From contig CAIOZU010000016.1 of NCBI GenBank assembly GCA_903862885.1, positions 62,001 to 126,000 on the forward strand: a stretch of DNA of 64,000 nucleotides. The letters are read 5' to 3'. Each line of letters begins with the position of its first letter. Position 1 is the stretch's first letter. The translations under genes and the position numbers were made by a program. The notes beneath the pieces are model-generated. The model had not been told where the DNA came from. It saw only the letters and a list, made by a program, of their open reading frames with translations, and did not search any database. Source of the stretch: an uncultured Pseudomonadota bacterium (GTDB taxonomy: Bacteria > Pseudomonadota > Gammaproteobacteria > Steroidobacterales > Steroidobacteraceae). Of the stretch, positions 1 to 8,858 are shown in pieces.

Positions 1-1
1 G

Positions 2-175
2 GTGGCCGCCATCAATCGCCATGGCGATCGCTATTACCTGACGCATGTCGAGACACTGATCGAGTGCCCATATCCTGCTATTAATGATCAGCCCATCGGA
101 TCCGAAGCCAGCCTGCTGAAAGATCAAGATATCATCACCGTTGCCGGCGTTAAGATGGGGTTCTTCACGCACTGA
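2..175 (+). CDS. FHA-domain protein, C-terminal end (partial)
   Basis: Open reading frame entering from the left edge and ending in TGA, about 57 residues. The visible part has a YYL strand, a short loop and a final LKDQDII-x-VAG-x-KMGFF stretch. This resembles the last strands of a forkhead-associated (phosphothreonine-binding) domain, where 'L.dGD.I.ig...l.F' is typical. The N-terminus and any partner domain lie outside the window, so the role is unknown. It ends 11 bases before the next gene on the same strand. The family call rests on a short stretch and is moderate. Confidence 0.5.
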   Translation: MAAINRHGDRYYLTHVETLIECPYPAINDQPIGSEASLLKDQDIITVAGVKMGFFTH

Positions 176-186
176 CCGAGGCCACC

Positions 187-1395
187 ATGAATCGTCATCG
201 CGCCTATCGCTGTCGAACCGTTCAGAGCGCGATCAACATCGAAGACTTACGGCGCTTGGCGGCGCGCCATCTGGCCAATATCGCCTTTGAGTACCTCGAA
301 GGCGGCGCGGAGGAAGAGCGTACGCTGCGACGCAATCGGCAAGCCTTCGATCAGTGGCAGTTCATCCCACGCACACTGGTCAACACGGAAAGCCGCCACC
401 TGCGCACCTCGCTCTTTGGTCGTGACTATGCCCTGCCGATCATCATTGCACCCACCGGCAACAATGGGCTACAACGGCGCCAGGGCGATCTTAAGCTCGC
501 GCGCGCCGCCACACAGGCGCAGATTCCGTTTTGCTTAAGCACGGTGTCGAACACCCGCCCGGAAGAGATCACCTCACGCAGTGGATGCGATCTATGGATG
601 CAGCTGTACATCTTAGAGAAACCCGAAATCACGGCGGATTTACTCACCCACGCCGCTGCGGCCAATGCCCAGGCGCTCATGGTGACGACGGATGCGAACG
701 TATTTGGCAACCGCGAATGGGATCAGCGCAACTTCAAACGCCCCGGTCAGCCGAATCTCCGATCGGTACTTGATGCGCTGTGCCACTTGCCATGGTTATG
801 GGATGTGGCTTTTCCAACGGGCTTTGCAGAATTCGTCAACATCGCCGCTTTTCTGCCGCCCCACATGCGAAGCGCCCGACATGGTGCCACCTACTTGCCA
901 ACGATATTTAAAGCGCGGGTCGACTGGGACCTACTGGCGCGACTGCGTGAGCGATGGCCGCGCACCCTGATCGTCAAAGGCATCTTGCACCCGAAGGATG
1001 TCGAACGGGCTATTGAACTCGGCATAGACGGCGTCGTCTTATCAAACCACGGCGGCCGCCAACTCGATGGCAGCGTGGCACCCATCGAAATGCTTCCAGA
1101 GATCGCACAAGCTTATCGCGCGCGCATCACCTTATTAATTGACAGTGGTTTTAGGCGGGGTACGGACATTGCCAAAGCCTTAGCGCTCGGTGCCCATGGC
1201 GTCTTATTAGGTCGCGCCCCGTTATATGGCCTCGCGGCCGGCGGGGAAGCCGGCGTCACGCGCGCCCTCACGATTCTCACCTGCGAGCTTGACCGCGTGC
1301 TCGGACAATTGGGATTGAACTCAGTGCAAGAACTCAACCCCGCCTGCTTACGCGCAGGCTGGCCGACAGCATTCACCGAGCAAGGCGCCCGCTGA
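187..1395 (+). CDS. FMN-dependent alpha-hydroxy-acid oxidase/dehydrogenase
   Basis: A 402-residue TIM-barrel flavoprotein of the lactate/mandelate/glycolate oxidase family, which oxidises an L-2-hydroxy acid to the 2-oxo acid. Family active-site elements appear in order: the FEYLEGG segment with the substrate Tyr (about residue 36), IAPTG for FMN binding, MQLYI (Gln and Tyr), VTTDA, a VKG lysine, SNHGGRQLDG with the catalytic His (about residue 288) and its Arg, then DSGFRRGTD and LLGRAPLYG for the FMN phosphate. Substrate cannot be read from sequence; the extra residues around 190-235 resemble mandelate/lactate dehydrogenases of the LldD type. The stop codon is one base from the stop of the convergent helicase gene. 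Confidence 0.85.
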   Translation: MNRHRAYRCRTVQSAINIEDLRRLAARHLANIAFEYLEGGAEEERTLRRNRQAFDQWQFIPRTLVNTESRHLRTSLFGRDYALPIIIAPTGNNGLQRRQGDLKLARAATQAQIPFCLSTVSNTRPEEITSRSGCDLWMQLYILEKPEITADLLTHAAAANAQALMVTTDANVFGNREWDQRNFKRPGQPNLRSVLDALCHLPWLWDVAFPTGFAEFVNIAAFLPPHMRSARHGATYLPTIFKARVDWDLLARLRERWPRTLIVKGILHPKDVERAIELGIDGVVLSNHGGRQLDGSVAPIEMLPEIAQAYRARITLLIDSGFRRGTDIAKALALGAHGVLLGRAPLYGLAAGGEAGVTRALTILTCELDRVLGQLGLNSVQELNPACLRAGWPTAFTEQGAR

Positions 1396-1396
1396 G

Positions 1397-2755
1397 TTAA
1401 CGAGCCGAGCCCCCTTGACCACCGGAGCCGCCACCGGGACCTCGGCGACCCCCACCGGACCCTGAACGCGACGGGCCCGATGGCCGTCCACCCGGACGCG
1501 CCACTGCTCCACGCCCCGCCGGGGCGGCGGCGCCTCGCTTGGCTTGGCCACGTGACCGATCGGATGCCTTTTTGGCGCGAATCGCTGCGATTCGTTCAGC
1601 CAAAGGCACCTCAAGCTTCGCCTCTACGCGCGCGTGGTAGTCAAAATCGGGGACGGTCACGCGCGGCAATCGCTTACCCAGCACTTTCTCAATCGCATTG
1701 AGATCACCCTCTTCTTCACGTGACACGAAGGTAAAGGCATCACCCACCGCCTCCGCACGACCCGTGCGGCCGATGCGATGGATGTAATCCGCTGGCACTT
1801 GCGGCACATCAAAATTCACTACATGGCCGAGATCCTCGACATCAATGCCGCGCGCCGCGATATCTGTCGCCACGAGCACCCGAAACTTACCCGCTTTAAA
1901 GCCTGCTAAGGCAGCGGTGCGCTGTGTTTGCGAACGATTGCCATGAATGCGCTCCGCTGCAATGCCTTGCTTAACTAAATACTCAGCCAAGCGATTAGTG
2001 CGATGCTTCGTGCGCGTGAACACCAGCACCTCTTTCATGTCGCCGCGGTTAAGCAACTCCACCAGCAAGGCGGATTTCAACTCTTGGGCCACAGGGTAGA
2101 TCGCCTGGGTAATACCCGCCGCCGGGCGCGACTGACGCTCCAGATTAATGGTCGCTGGGCTTTTTAACATCTCCCGCGCTAACACCGCGATCGGCGGCGG
2201 CATGGTCGCGCTGAAAAACAGCGTCTGCCGCTTGCTGGGGATTTGTCGCAGAATCCGCCGGATATCTGGCAAAAAGCCCATATCGAGCATGCGATCGGCC
2301 TCATCCAGCACCAGCACCTCGAGCGCATCGAGCTTGGCATAGGGTTGCTTAAAGTGATCAAGTAGCCGACCGGGTGTGGCGATGATCACATCGACCCCAC
2401 TGCGAAACGCATGTTCCTGCGGTCCCATGCCGACGCCACCAAACACCGACGCACCATTGACCGGCGAATGCACCGCGAGACTTTGTAAGTCCTCTAAAAT
2501 CTGCGCTGCCAACTCACGGGTGGGCGCGAGCACCAGCGCGCGCGTTTTGCCGCGCGATAAGGGCATCAGACGCTGCAAGATCGGCAACATAAAAGCGGCG
2601 GTCTTGCCGCTGCCGGTAGCCGCACACGCAAGCAAATCGCGCCCCTCGAGCGCCGGCGGGATAGCATCTACTTGGATCGGCGTGGGTCGGGTATAGCCCA
2701 ACTCTTTAATCGCCGACAACAGACTCGGATGCAATTTAAGATCAGCGAACAACAT
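1397..2755 (-). CDS. rhlE: ATP-dependent RNA helicase RhlE
   Basis: DEAD-box RNA helicase of about 452 residues; this family remodels RNA in ribosome assembly and decay. Motifs are complete: Q motif in the PTPIQ region, ATGSGKT (Walker A), PTRELA, GG, TPGRL, DEAD (VLDEADRML), SAT, then ARGIDVEDL and HRIGRTGR in the second RecA domain. The C-terminal 50 residues are a basic Gly/Arg/Ser-rich tail of RGG type, likely for RNA binding. I chose the Met that gives MLFADLKLHP, as in other RhlE proteins; the frame stays open 15 codons further up, but that stretch is encoded by the terminator hairpin of the upstream gene. Confidence 0.93.
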   Translation of the reverse strand: MLFADLKLHPSLLSAIKELGYTRPTPIQVDAIPPALEGRDLLACAATGSGKTAAFMLPILQRLMPLSRGKTRALVLAPTRELAAQILEDLQSLAVHSPVNGASVFGGVGMGPQEHAFRSGVDVIIATPGRLLDHFKQPYAKLDALEVLVLDEADRMLDMGFLPDIRRILRQIPSKRQTLFFSATMPPPIAVLAREMLKSPATINLERQSRPAAGITQAIYPVAQELKSALLVELLNRGDMKEVLVFTRTKHRTNRLAEYLVKQGIAAERIHGNRSQTQRTAALAGFKAGKFRVLVATDIAARGIDVEDLGHVVNFDVPQVPADYIHRIGRTGRAEAVGDAFTFVSREEEGDLNAIEKVLGKRLPRVTVPDFDYHARVEAKLEVPLAERIAAIRAKKASDRSRGQAKRGAAAPAGRGAVARPGGRPSGPSRSGSGGGRRGPGGGSGGQGGSAR

Positions 2756-2762
2756 ACACGCC

Positions 2763-2795
2763 TCACAAAAGAAGACGCCCGGCGGAGCCGGGCGT
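2763..2795 (-). terminator. Rho-independent terminator after the aminotransferase gene
   Basis: A perfect 9-bp GC-rich stem (2775-2783 with 2787-2795) closes a 3-base loop. In minus orientation it is followed by CTTCTTTTG. It lies between the branched-chain aminotransferase stop and the rhlE start, so it should end the catabolic operon and isolate rhlE. Confidence 0.8.
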
Positions 2796-2844
2796 GCCAT
2801 ACGAGTCGATAGAATACTCCGATCAGCGCGTCATCACCGGAGTT

Positions 2845-3855
2845 TTAGACGGTCTGCAGCCATCCGTGACGGTCAGGCGATCGACCCTGCTGGATATCCA
2901 CCAAAGCACTCCGTAGGCGTTGGGTATGCACACCGATCTGGCCATCGGCCACCGTGAAAGCCTGTCCCGCACGCAGCAAAGACCCAACGCCTGCGAGTAC
3001 CGCCGCCGTGCCCGATAAAGCCGCTTCACCGGTTTTTATCCAGTCCATCATCTCATCGACGGTGAACACACGCTCCTCGACTCGATAGCCGAGATCACCC
3101 GCCATGGTCAACAGCGAGTCGCGCGTCACGCCATGCAAGAAAGAACTGTCGAGGCTTCGCGTCAGAATATGCCCCTCGCGGATCAACAAAAAGTTAGCGG
3201 CACCGGTTTCTTGCACCTCTCCGCCCGGGCAAAACAACACCTGATCCACTTGATGGGCGCGACGCGCCGCCATCGTCGGACCTAAGGCGGCGGCGTAATT
3301 GCCGCCGGTTTTGGTAGAGCCCAAATGCGAAGCGCAGCGCGTCGCCCGCTCCTCGACCCAGATCTTCAGCGGCTTAGCACCCCCACTGAAGTAATCCCAC
3401 ACCGGGCTCGCGAGCACTATTAAGCATGCCTCCGTGCTCGGTGATGCCGCCGCGCCGATATTCGCCGTTGTTCCGATCAGCGTCGGCCGTAAATACAAGG
3501 CACCGGGCGCCTCAGGCACCGTCGCCTGGCAGCGCTGAATGAGCGAGCGCACCATGCCACCGACCCAGTCCGCCTCAGGCACCGGCAGCACCAAGCTCGC
3601 CGCACTTTGTCTAAAGCGTTCTAAATGTCGATCCATCCTGAACAAGTGAATCTGACCATCGGGCCAACGATAGGCTTTAAATCCCTCAAAGCACTCACTC
3701 GCGTAGTGCAAGACGTGGGCCGCTGGATGCAAGGGCAGCGGCGCTAAGGGCACCACCTCGGCAGACCCCCACCGTCCATCGCGATACCAAGCAATCGCCA
3801 TCACGTCGGCAAATACGCTGCCAAACGGAGGATGTTGGGTCACCACCTCGCTCAT
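2845..3855 (-). CDS. ilvE: Branched-chain amino-acid aminotransferase (group II)
   Basis: A fold-type IV PLP enzyme of 336 residues that interconverts Leu, Ile and Val with their 2-oxo acids. The HYASECFEGFKAYR segment, LRPTLIGT, the PLP lysine in STKTGGNYAAAL (Lys182), EVQETGAANF and the final LSGTAA motif match the larger branched-chain aminotransferase type seen in actinobacteria, mitochondria and some proteobacteria, rather than the 309-residue E. coli IlvE type. The start codon overlaps the stop of the E2 gene by an ATGA. It is the last gene of the branched-chain oxoacid dehydrogenase operon, so a catabolic first step (making the 2-oxo acids used by the complex) is likely; biosynthesis is also possible. 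Confidence 0.88.
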   Translation of the reverse strand: MSEVVTQHPPFGSVFADVMAIAWYRDGRWGSAEVVPLAPLPLHPAAHVLHYASECFEGFKAYRWPDGQIHLFRMDRHLERFRQSAASLVLPVPEADWVGGMVRSLIQRCQATVPEAPGALYLRPTLIGTTANIGAAASPSTEACLIVLASPVWDYFSGGAKPLKIWVEERATRCASHLGSTKTGGNYAAALGPTMAARRAHQVDQVLFCPGGEVQETGAANFLLIREGHILTRSLDSSFLHGVTRDSLLTMAGDLGYRVEERVFTVDEMMDWIKTGEAALSGTAAVLAGVGSLLRAGQAFTVADGQIGVHTQRLRSALVDIQQGRSPDRHGWLQTV

Positions 3856-5111
3856 ATCACGGAGTCCCTTTTTAGATTCAACTGAGCCTCACTCAAGGCG
3901 ATTCCATTCAACTCATCAAAAATACGCTGCGGCTGTTCTAGACGCTCTTTCAGCGCCTGAATCATGGCCGCCGCATCAAAACCATCGACAAAACGATGAT
4001 CAAACGAGGACGATAGATTCATCATACGCCGGATCACGACTTGGCCATTGATCACCATCGGCCGATCCATCGCTTTATTAATACCTATGATAGCGACTTC
4101 CGGTGCGTTGAGCACCGGGGTAGACGCGACGCCACCTAACTTACCGAGGCTAGTGACGGTGATCGTTGAACCCGACAAATCAAGGCGTTTGGCCGTCCCC
4201 TCACGTGCCCCCGCGGCCACGCGACGAATCTCTGCCGCCAACTCGGCCAAGCCCAACGCCTCGATGTGCCTCACCACCGGCACCTTTAATCCATCAGCGG
4301 TTTGCGTTGCGATGCCGGCGTGTATCCCGTGGTGGCGCATCAACACCTTGCGCTCCTCATCGTAATGCGCATTGCACTGTGGAAAATCCACCAAAACTAA
4401 AGCGAGCGCACCCAACACAAAGGGTAAATATGAATAGCTCGGCATACCCGACACAAGGGCCGCATTGGCGGACTGACGCAGCGCCTCAAGCGCGGTCACA
4501 TCCACCTCCTCCACATAGGAAAAATGCGGGATATTGCGCGTTGCCGCTAAGGTGCGCTCGGCGATCACCCGTCGCACGCCAATGATCCGGACTTCCTCAA
4601 CCCCCGTGCGCGCCCTACGACTGACGCCACCGTGCGGGGTCTCGCTGGCCGGTCGACCGGAGGCCGCACGGTCTAAATCAGCTCGTGCGATGCGACCCCC
4701 CGGACCACTGCCACTGACCTTGGACAGATCAACACCGGCCTGTTGGGCGAGACGCCGAGTGGCCGGCGAGGCCATGACCCGTCCCGCGCCTGCGGCTTGA
4801 CGGGACACTACCGCCGATGCAGTCGGCGCGATCACGCCGGCTATTGGTACCGCGGCACGTTCAAGCGTTGCCTCGGTCTCAAAAATGACCAAGTCCGCCC
4901 CCACCGCCACCGAATCACCCGGCTCACCCTGCAAGGCGATGATCCGACCACTGACCGGCGATGGCACCTCGAGTACCGCCTTATCGGTCGCGAGCTCCAC
5001 CAGCGGCGCATCTTCCGCCACCACGTCACCGACTCGAACGCGCCACACGACAATCTCCGAAGAGACCGTGCCCTCGCCTAAATCGGGTAATTTAAAAACG
5101 TAACGACTCAT
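3852..5111 (-). CDS. bkdB: Branched-chain 2-oxoacid dehydrogenase E2 (dihydrolipoyl acyltransferase)
   Basis: Core acyltransferase of the branched-chain oxoacid dehydrogenase complex, 419 residues. One lipoyl domain (residues 3-77) carries the lipoate lysine in ATDKAVLEV (Lys44). A Pro/Ala linker follows, then a peripheral-subunit-binding domain (about 113-147, ASPATRRLA to GRIARADL) and the catalytic domain with the SFDHRFVDG motif (catalytic His372). The start was set at the Met of MSRYVFKLPDLGEG, which overlaps the E1-beta stop by ATGA; the frame remains open upstream but runs over E1-beta. A related 2-oxoacid E2 cannot be fully excluded, but the neighbours support branched-chain substrates. 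Confidence 0.9.
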   Translation of the reverse strand: MSRYVFKLPDLGEGTVSSEIVVWRVRVGDVVAEDAPLVELATDKAVLEVPSPVSGRIIALQGEPGDSVAVGADLVIFETEATLERAAVPIAGVIAPTASAVVSRQAAGAGRVMASPATRRLAQQAGVDLSKVSGSGPGGRIARADLDRAASGRPASETPHGGVSRRARTGVEEVRIIGVRRVIAERTLAATRNIPHFSYVEEVDVTALEALRQSANAALVSGMPSYSYLPFVLGALALVLVDFPQCNAHYDEERKVLMRHHGIHAGIATQTADGLKVPVVRHIEALGLAELAAEIRRVAAGAREGTAKRLDLSGSTITVTSLGKLGGVASTPVLNAPEVAIIGINKAMDRPMVINGQVVIRRMMNLSSSFDHRFVDGFDAAAMIQALKERLEQPQRIFDELNGIALSEAQLNLKRDSVI

Positions 5112-6124
5112 CCGGCCTCCATCAGCCGATTCAATGCAGCACTCAGCCGTTGTGGGCCCGGGAAATACTCCCATTCAAAGGCATGTGGATACGGCGTATC
5201 CCAACCGCCTACTCGCTCGATAGGCGCCTGCAGATGCCAAAAGCAACGTTCCTGAATCGTCGCCGCTAACTCCGCACCAAAACCGCTGAAGCGCGTGGCC
5301 TCATGCGCCACCAAGCATCGACCGGTCTTCTCAACCGACGCCACCAACGTCTCCACATCCAACGGCACCATCGAGCGCACATCGATAATCTCTGCATCGA
5401 TACCCAGCTGTCGCGCCGCTGCTTCAGCGACATGCACCATGGTTCCGTAAGTGATAATCGTCACCTCAGCACCTGCGCGCACGACCGAGGCCTGACCTAA
5501 AGGCACGCGATAGTAGCCCTCCGGCACCTCCCCTTTGGGATGAGTACTCCATGGCACCGCAGGCTTATTCGGGTCACCATCGAACGGCCCGTTGTACAAA
5601 CGTTTGGGTTCCAAGAACAGGACCGGATCGTCTGCCTCAATGGCGGCGATTAACAGCCCCTTCGCATCGTACGGATTCGACGGCATCACCACCTGGATAC
5701 CGCACACGTGTGTAAACAGCGCCTCGGGACTCTGCGAGTGCGTCTGTCCGCCATGAATACCACCCCCACAGGGGGTACGAATCGTGACCGGTGCGGGAAA
5801 GTCACCCGCACTTCGATAGCGCAAGCGGGCTAACTCACTGACAATCTGGTCATATCCCGGGTATATGTAATCCGCGAATTGAATCTCAGCGACCGGTTTT
5901 AACCCGTTCACCGCCATGCCAATCGCGGCCGCAACAATACCGCCCTCGGTAATCGGCGTATCCAGCACCCGATGCTCGCCGTACTTTCGCTGTAACCCGT
6001 CCGTCACCCGGAACACACCACCAAAATATCCAATATCTTGACCCAACAGCACTACGCTCGGGTCTTTGGCCATGCACACATCCATGGCCGAATTAAGCGC
6101 TTGAATCATGTTCATTTGCGCCAT
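5108..6124 (-). CDS. bkdA2: Branched-chain 2-oxoacid dehydrogenase E1 component, beta subunit
   Basis: Beta subunit (338 residues) of the thiamine-diphosphate E1 decarboxylase. Landmarks are NMIQALNSAMD, LGQDIGYFGGVFRVTDGL, the TPITEGGI glutamate region that contacts ThDP, EIQFADYIYPG, TPCGGGIHGG and a transketolase C-terminal domain from about residue 205 (ITYGTMVHVA, IDVRSMVPLD). The GGVFR and FADYIYP segments are those of branched-chain rather than pyruvate E1. It lies between E1-alpha (3-base gap) and E2 (4-base overlap), the usual order for the complex. Confidence 0.93.
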   Translation of the reverse strand: MAQMNMIQALNSAMDVCMAKDPSVVLLGQDIGYFGGVFRVTDGLQRKYGEHRVLDTPITEGGIVAAAIGMAVNGLKPVAEIQFADYIYPGYDQIVSELARLRYRSAGDFPAPVTIRTPCGGGIHGGQTHSQSPEALFTHVCGIQVVMPSNPYDAKGLLIAAIEADDPVLFLEPKRLYNGPFDGDPNKPAVPWSTHPKGEVPEGYYRVPLGQASVVRAGAEVTIITYGTMVHVAEAAARQLGIDAEIIDVRSMVPLDVETLVASVEKTGRCLVAHEATRFSGFGAELAATIQERCFWHLQAPIERVGGWDTPYPHAFEWEYFPGPQRLSAALNRLMEAG

Positions 6125-6127
6125 AAC

Positions 6128-7363
6128 TTAAGCCTTCTCACGGCGCAACTGGGCGCGCTGCTCAATCAGGTGCTGCGGCATGTCTTTAAAGACATCTTCA
6201 AACATGAGATCACTGTGTAGCTTAGGCCCCTCACTCAAGCTGCCGTAGCCAACCGCCTCTTTCCAGGCCGCACTCAGCTGTTCGTTGAGTTCACTCTCAA
6301 GCGTCGCTTGCTGCGCCTCCGACCAAGCGCCTAAGCCAATGAGATGCTGCTTAAGGCGCTCAATCGGATCCCCCAACGGCCAGTGCTCCGGTTCATCCTT
6401 AGGGCGATAGCGTGAGGGATCATCACTGGATGAATGCGCCGATACCCGATAAGTGACCAACTCAATCAATGTGGCACCGGCACCGCTGCGCGCGCGCTCG
6501 GCAGCCCAACGGGTTGCGGCATACACGGCCAGATAGTCATTGCCATCCACGCGCAGACCCGGAACGCCATAGCTCGGCGCCCGCGCCGCAAAGGAGTGTT
6601 GTTCGGCGCCCGCAAAGCCCTGGAAGGTGGAGATCGCCCACTGGTTATTGACCACATTTAAAATGACCGGTGCGTGATACACCGAGGCAAACAGTAATGC
6701 ATTATGAAAATCCGCCGCAGCGGTAGACCCCTCACCAATCCAAGTGGCCGCTAAATCCTCTTGGCCCTTAATCGCCGATGCCATCGCCCAACCGACGGCC
6801 TGCGGACACTGCGTGCCCAAATTGCCAGAGATGGTAAATAAATGGCGTTCCTTAGAATGATAAAGCACCGGCAGCTGCCGCCCCTTACACATGTCGCGCG
6901 TGTTGGACAGCAACTGACACATCAGATCCACCAAGCTCATGCCGCGCACAAACTGCAGACCCTGCTGGCGATAGGAAGGAAAGAGCATATCGGTTGGCTT
7001 GAGCGCGAGCCCCGCAGCCACTGACACGGCCTCTTCACCGGTTGACTTTACATAAAATGAAATACGCCCCTGCCGTTGGGTCTTAAACATGCGCTCATCA
7101 TATAAACGAGTGAGCACCATCCACCGCAAGCCGACTTGCAACTCGTCGATCGCTAAATTGGGGTTCCACGGTCCGACCGCGGCGTGCTGATCATCTAACA
7201 CGCGGATGAGCTCAAGGCTTAAAGGGGCAAGCTCCGTGACCGGCGCACCCACATCCGGACGCACCACCGCACCGGCGGGCGACAAACGCACATAACTGAA
7301 ATCCGGTGGCTGTCCGGGTCGTGCCGGTGCGTGTGGAACGTGCAAGCGGGAAGGACGCGTCAT
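6128..7363 (-). CDS. bkdA1: Branched-chain 2-oxoacid dehydrogenase E1 component, alpha subunit
   Basis: ThDP-binding alpha subunit, 411 residues, which decarboxylates branched-chain 2-oxo acids and passes the acyl group to lipoyl-E2. The ThDP/Mg motif is present as GEGSTAAADFHNAL followed about 25 residues later by NNQWAIS. The phosphorylation-loop equivalent YRVSAHSSSDDPSRYR is conserved, as is TGEEAVSVAAGLAL. The ATG used has GAGGT six bases upstream; a GTG eight codons earlier lacks a ribosome-binding site. It heads the alpha-beta-E2-aminotransferase operon; no E3 (lpd) gene is linked. A TAAAAT hexamer at 7449-7454 (minus) may be part of its promoter, but no matching -35 is clear. Confidence 0.92.
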   Translation of the reverse strand: MTRPSRLHVPHAPARPGQPPDFSYVRLSPAGAVVRPDVGAPVTELAPLSLELIRVLDDQHAAVGPWNPNLAIDELQVGLRWMVLTRLYDERMFKTQRQGRISFYVKSTGEEAVSVAAGLALKPTDMLFPSYRQQGLQFVRGMSLVDLMCQLLSNTRDMCKGRQLPVLYHSKERHLFTISGNLGTQCPQAVGWAMASAIKGQEDLAATWIGEGSTAAADFHNALLFASVYHAPVILNVVNNQWAISTFQGFAGAEQHSFAARAPSYGVPGLRVDGNDYLAVYAATRWAAERARSGAGATLIELVTYRVSAHSSSDDPSRYRPKDEPEHWPLGDPIERLKQHLIGLGAWSEAQQATLESELNEQLSAAWKEAVGYGSLSEGPKLHSDLMFEDVFKDMPQHLIEQRAQLRREKA

Positions 7364-7519
7364 GCGATACCTCAGATTCGATAGCACAACAAGACCTGAC
7401 GCCCTACCGCGCCAGCTCGACCGGGCGTACGGACCGATCGAGTGACCTATTTTAGCGGTTTATCCGCTGTATGGGCGGGCAATTACACCCGATTCCCCGC
7501 ACGACCCTACGCTTAAGCC

Positions 7520-8848
7520 TCAGCGGGCTTGGCGAGACAGCACCTGCTGCAGACTGAATTCCAACCACACCAGCGCCTCATCAATCTGCGCCTCGCTCAC
7601 CATCAGTGGCGGCATGAAGCGCACCGTGCTTTTTCCGCACGACAGCAAAATCAGTCCATTTTCATACGCACGAGTAATCAGCGCATCACACAGCGCCGCG
7701 GCCGGCGCATGATCCAGACCCTCGACCAGTTCCATACCGATCATCAATCCCTTACCACGCACCTCACCAATCACCGGATAGCGTGTCTGCAAGTCGCGCA
7801 GCTTCTCCAAAAAGTAAGCCCCAACGGTCGCCGCGTTAGACTGGTAGCCGCCGGTCACTAGATCCAGGGTAGCCAACGCCGCCGCACAACACAGCGGATT
7901 GCCACCATAGGTATTGCCATGCGCCCCGCGCGTCCATTGCGACATGATCGATTGGCGAGCGACCACCATACCAATCGGCAAACCGGAGCCCAAGCCTTTC
8001 GCGAGGGTCATGATGTCAGGCGCCACACCCCAGTGCTCACAAGCAAACAGTTTGCCCGTACGACCGATACCCGACTGCACCTCATCAAAAATCAATAAGA
8101 TGCCATGGCGATCACACAGCGCGCGTAAGCCCTGTAAAAATCCGTCCGGCGGCAGCAAATAACCGCCCTCGCCCTGTATCGGCTCAATCAAAATACCCGC
8201 CACCTCACTGGCCGGCACGTTGCTCTTAAAGAGCACGTCCTCAATATAAGACAGCACCGCACGCCCTTGATCCGCCCCAGCAAACAGTGGCCGATAATTA
8301 TTCGGATAAGGCACATGCGTCACACCCGGCATCGTTGGGAAAAATCCGCTCTGCTGGGTGTATTTGCTGGAGGTGAATGCCAATGAGCCCATCGTTCGGC
8401 CATGGAAGCCGCCTAAGAAGCCGATGAAGCGGGAGCGCCCACTGACATAGCGAGCGAGCTTCAAAGCCCCCTCCACGCTCTCCGTGCCGGACTGGGTAAA
8501 AAAACTCATCACCGGACCACCCATCGGTGACAGCTCGTTCATGCGTTCCGCTAACCGAATCTGACCCTCATGCCAGTAATCCGATGAAATATGCAAAAAC
8601 TGATCAGCCGCCTCCTTGACTGCCTGTACCACCTGCGGGTGACTGTGACCCGTACTACACACCGCGATGCCTGCTGCAAAATCTAAAAAGCGATTGCCAT
8701 CGACATCCCACACCTCCACACCGCGGCCATGCGACATCACGAAGGGATAATCGCGCGGATAGGAGGGCGATACGACCGCCGCGTCGCGCGCGAGCATCGC
8801 TTGCGCCTTCGGTCCGGGCAAGGTCGTTTTAATATGAGGATTTTGCAT
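7520..8848 (-). CDS. Class III aminotransferase, GabT-like
   Basis: Fold-type I PLP enzyme of the acetylornithine/4-aminobutyrate aminotransferase group, 442 residues. DFAAGIAVCSTGHSHP, FTQSGTESVEGALKLAR, GFHGRTMGSLAFT, IEPIQGEGGY, IFDEVQSGIGRTGKL and the PLP-lysine motif TLAKGLGSGLPIG are all present, so it should be active. It most resembles 4-aminobutyrate aminotransferases, but no succinate-semialdehyde dehydrogenase gene lies near it. It is 10 bases downstream of the CoA-transferase beta gene in the same operon, so its substrate may belong to that module. The exact amino donor is not readable from sequence. Confidence 0.85.
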   Translation of the reverse strand: MQNPHIKTTLPGPKAQAMLARDAAVVSPSYPRDYPFVMSHGRGVEVWDVDGNRFLDFAAGIAVCSTGHSHPQVVQAVKEAADQFLHISSDYWHEGQIRLAERMNELSPMGGPVMSFFTQSGTESVEGALKLARYVSGRSRFIGFLGGFHGRTMGSLAFTSSKYTQQSGFFPTMPGVTHVPYPNNYRPLFAGADQGRAVLSYIEDVLFKSNVPASEVAGILIEPIQGEGGYLLPPDGFLQGLRALCDRHGILLIFDEVQSGIGRTGKLFACEHWGVAPDIMTLAKGLGSGLPIGMVVARQSIMSQWTRGAHGNTYGGNPLCCAAALATLDLVTGGYQSNAATVGAYFLEKLRDLQTRYPVIGEVRGKGLMIGMELVEGLDHAPAAALCDALITRAYENGLILLSCGKSTVRFMPPLMVSEAQIDEALVWLEFSLQQVLSRQAR

Positions 8849-8858
8849 ACGAGGGTCT

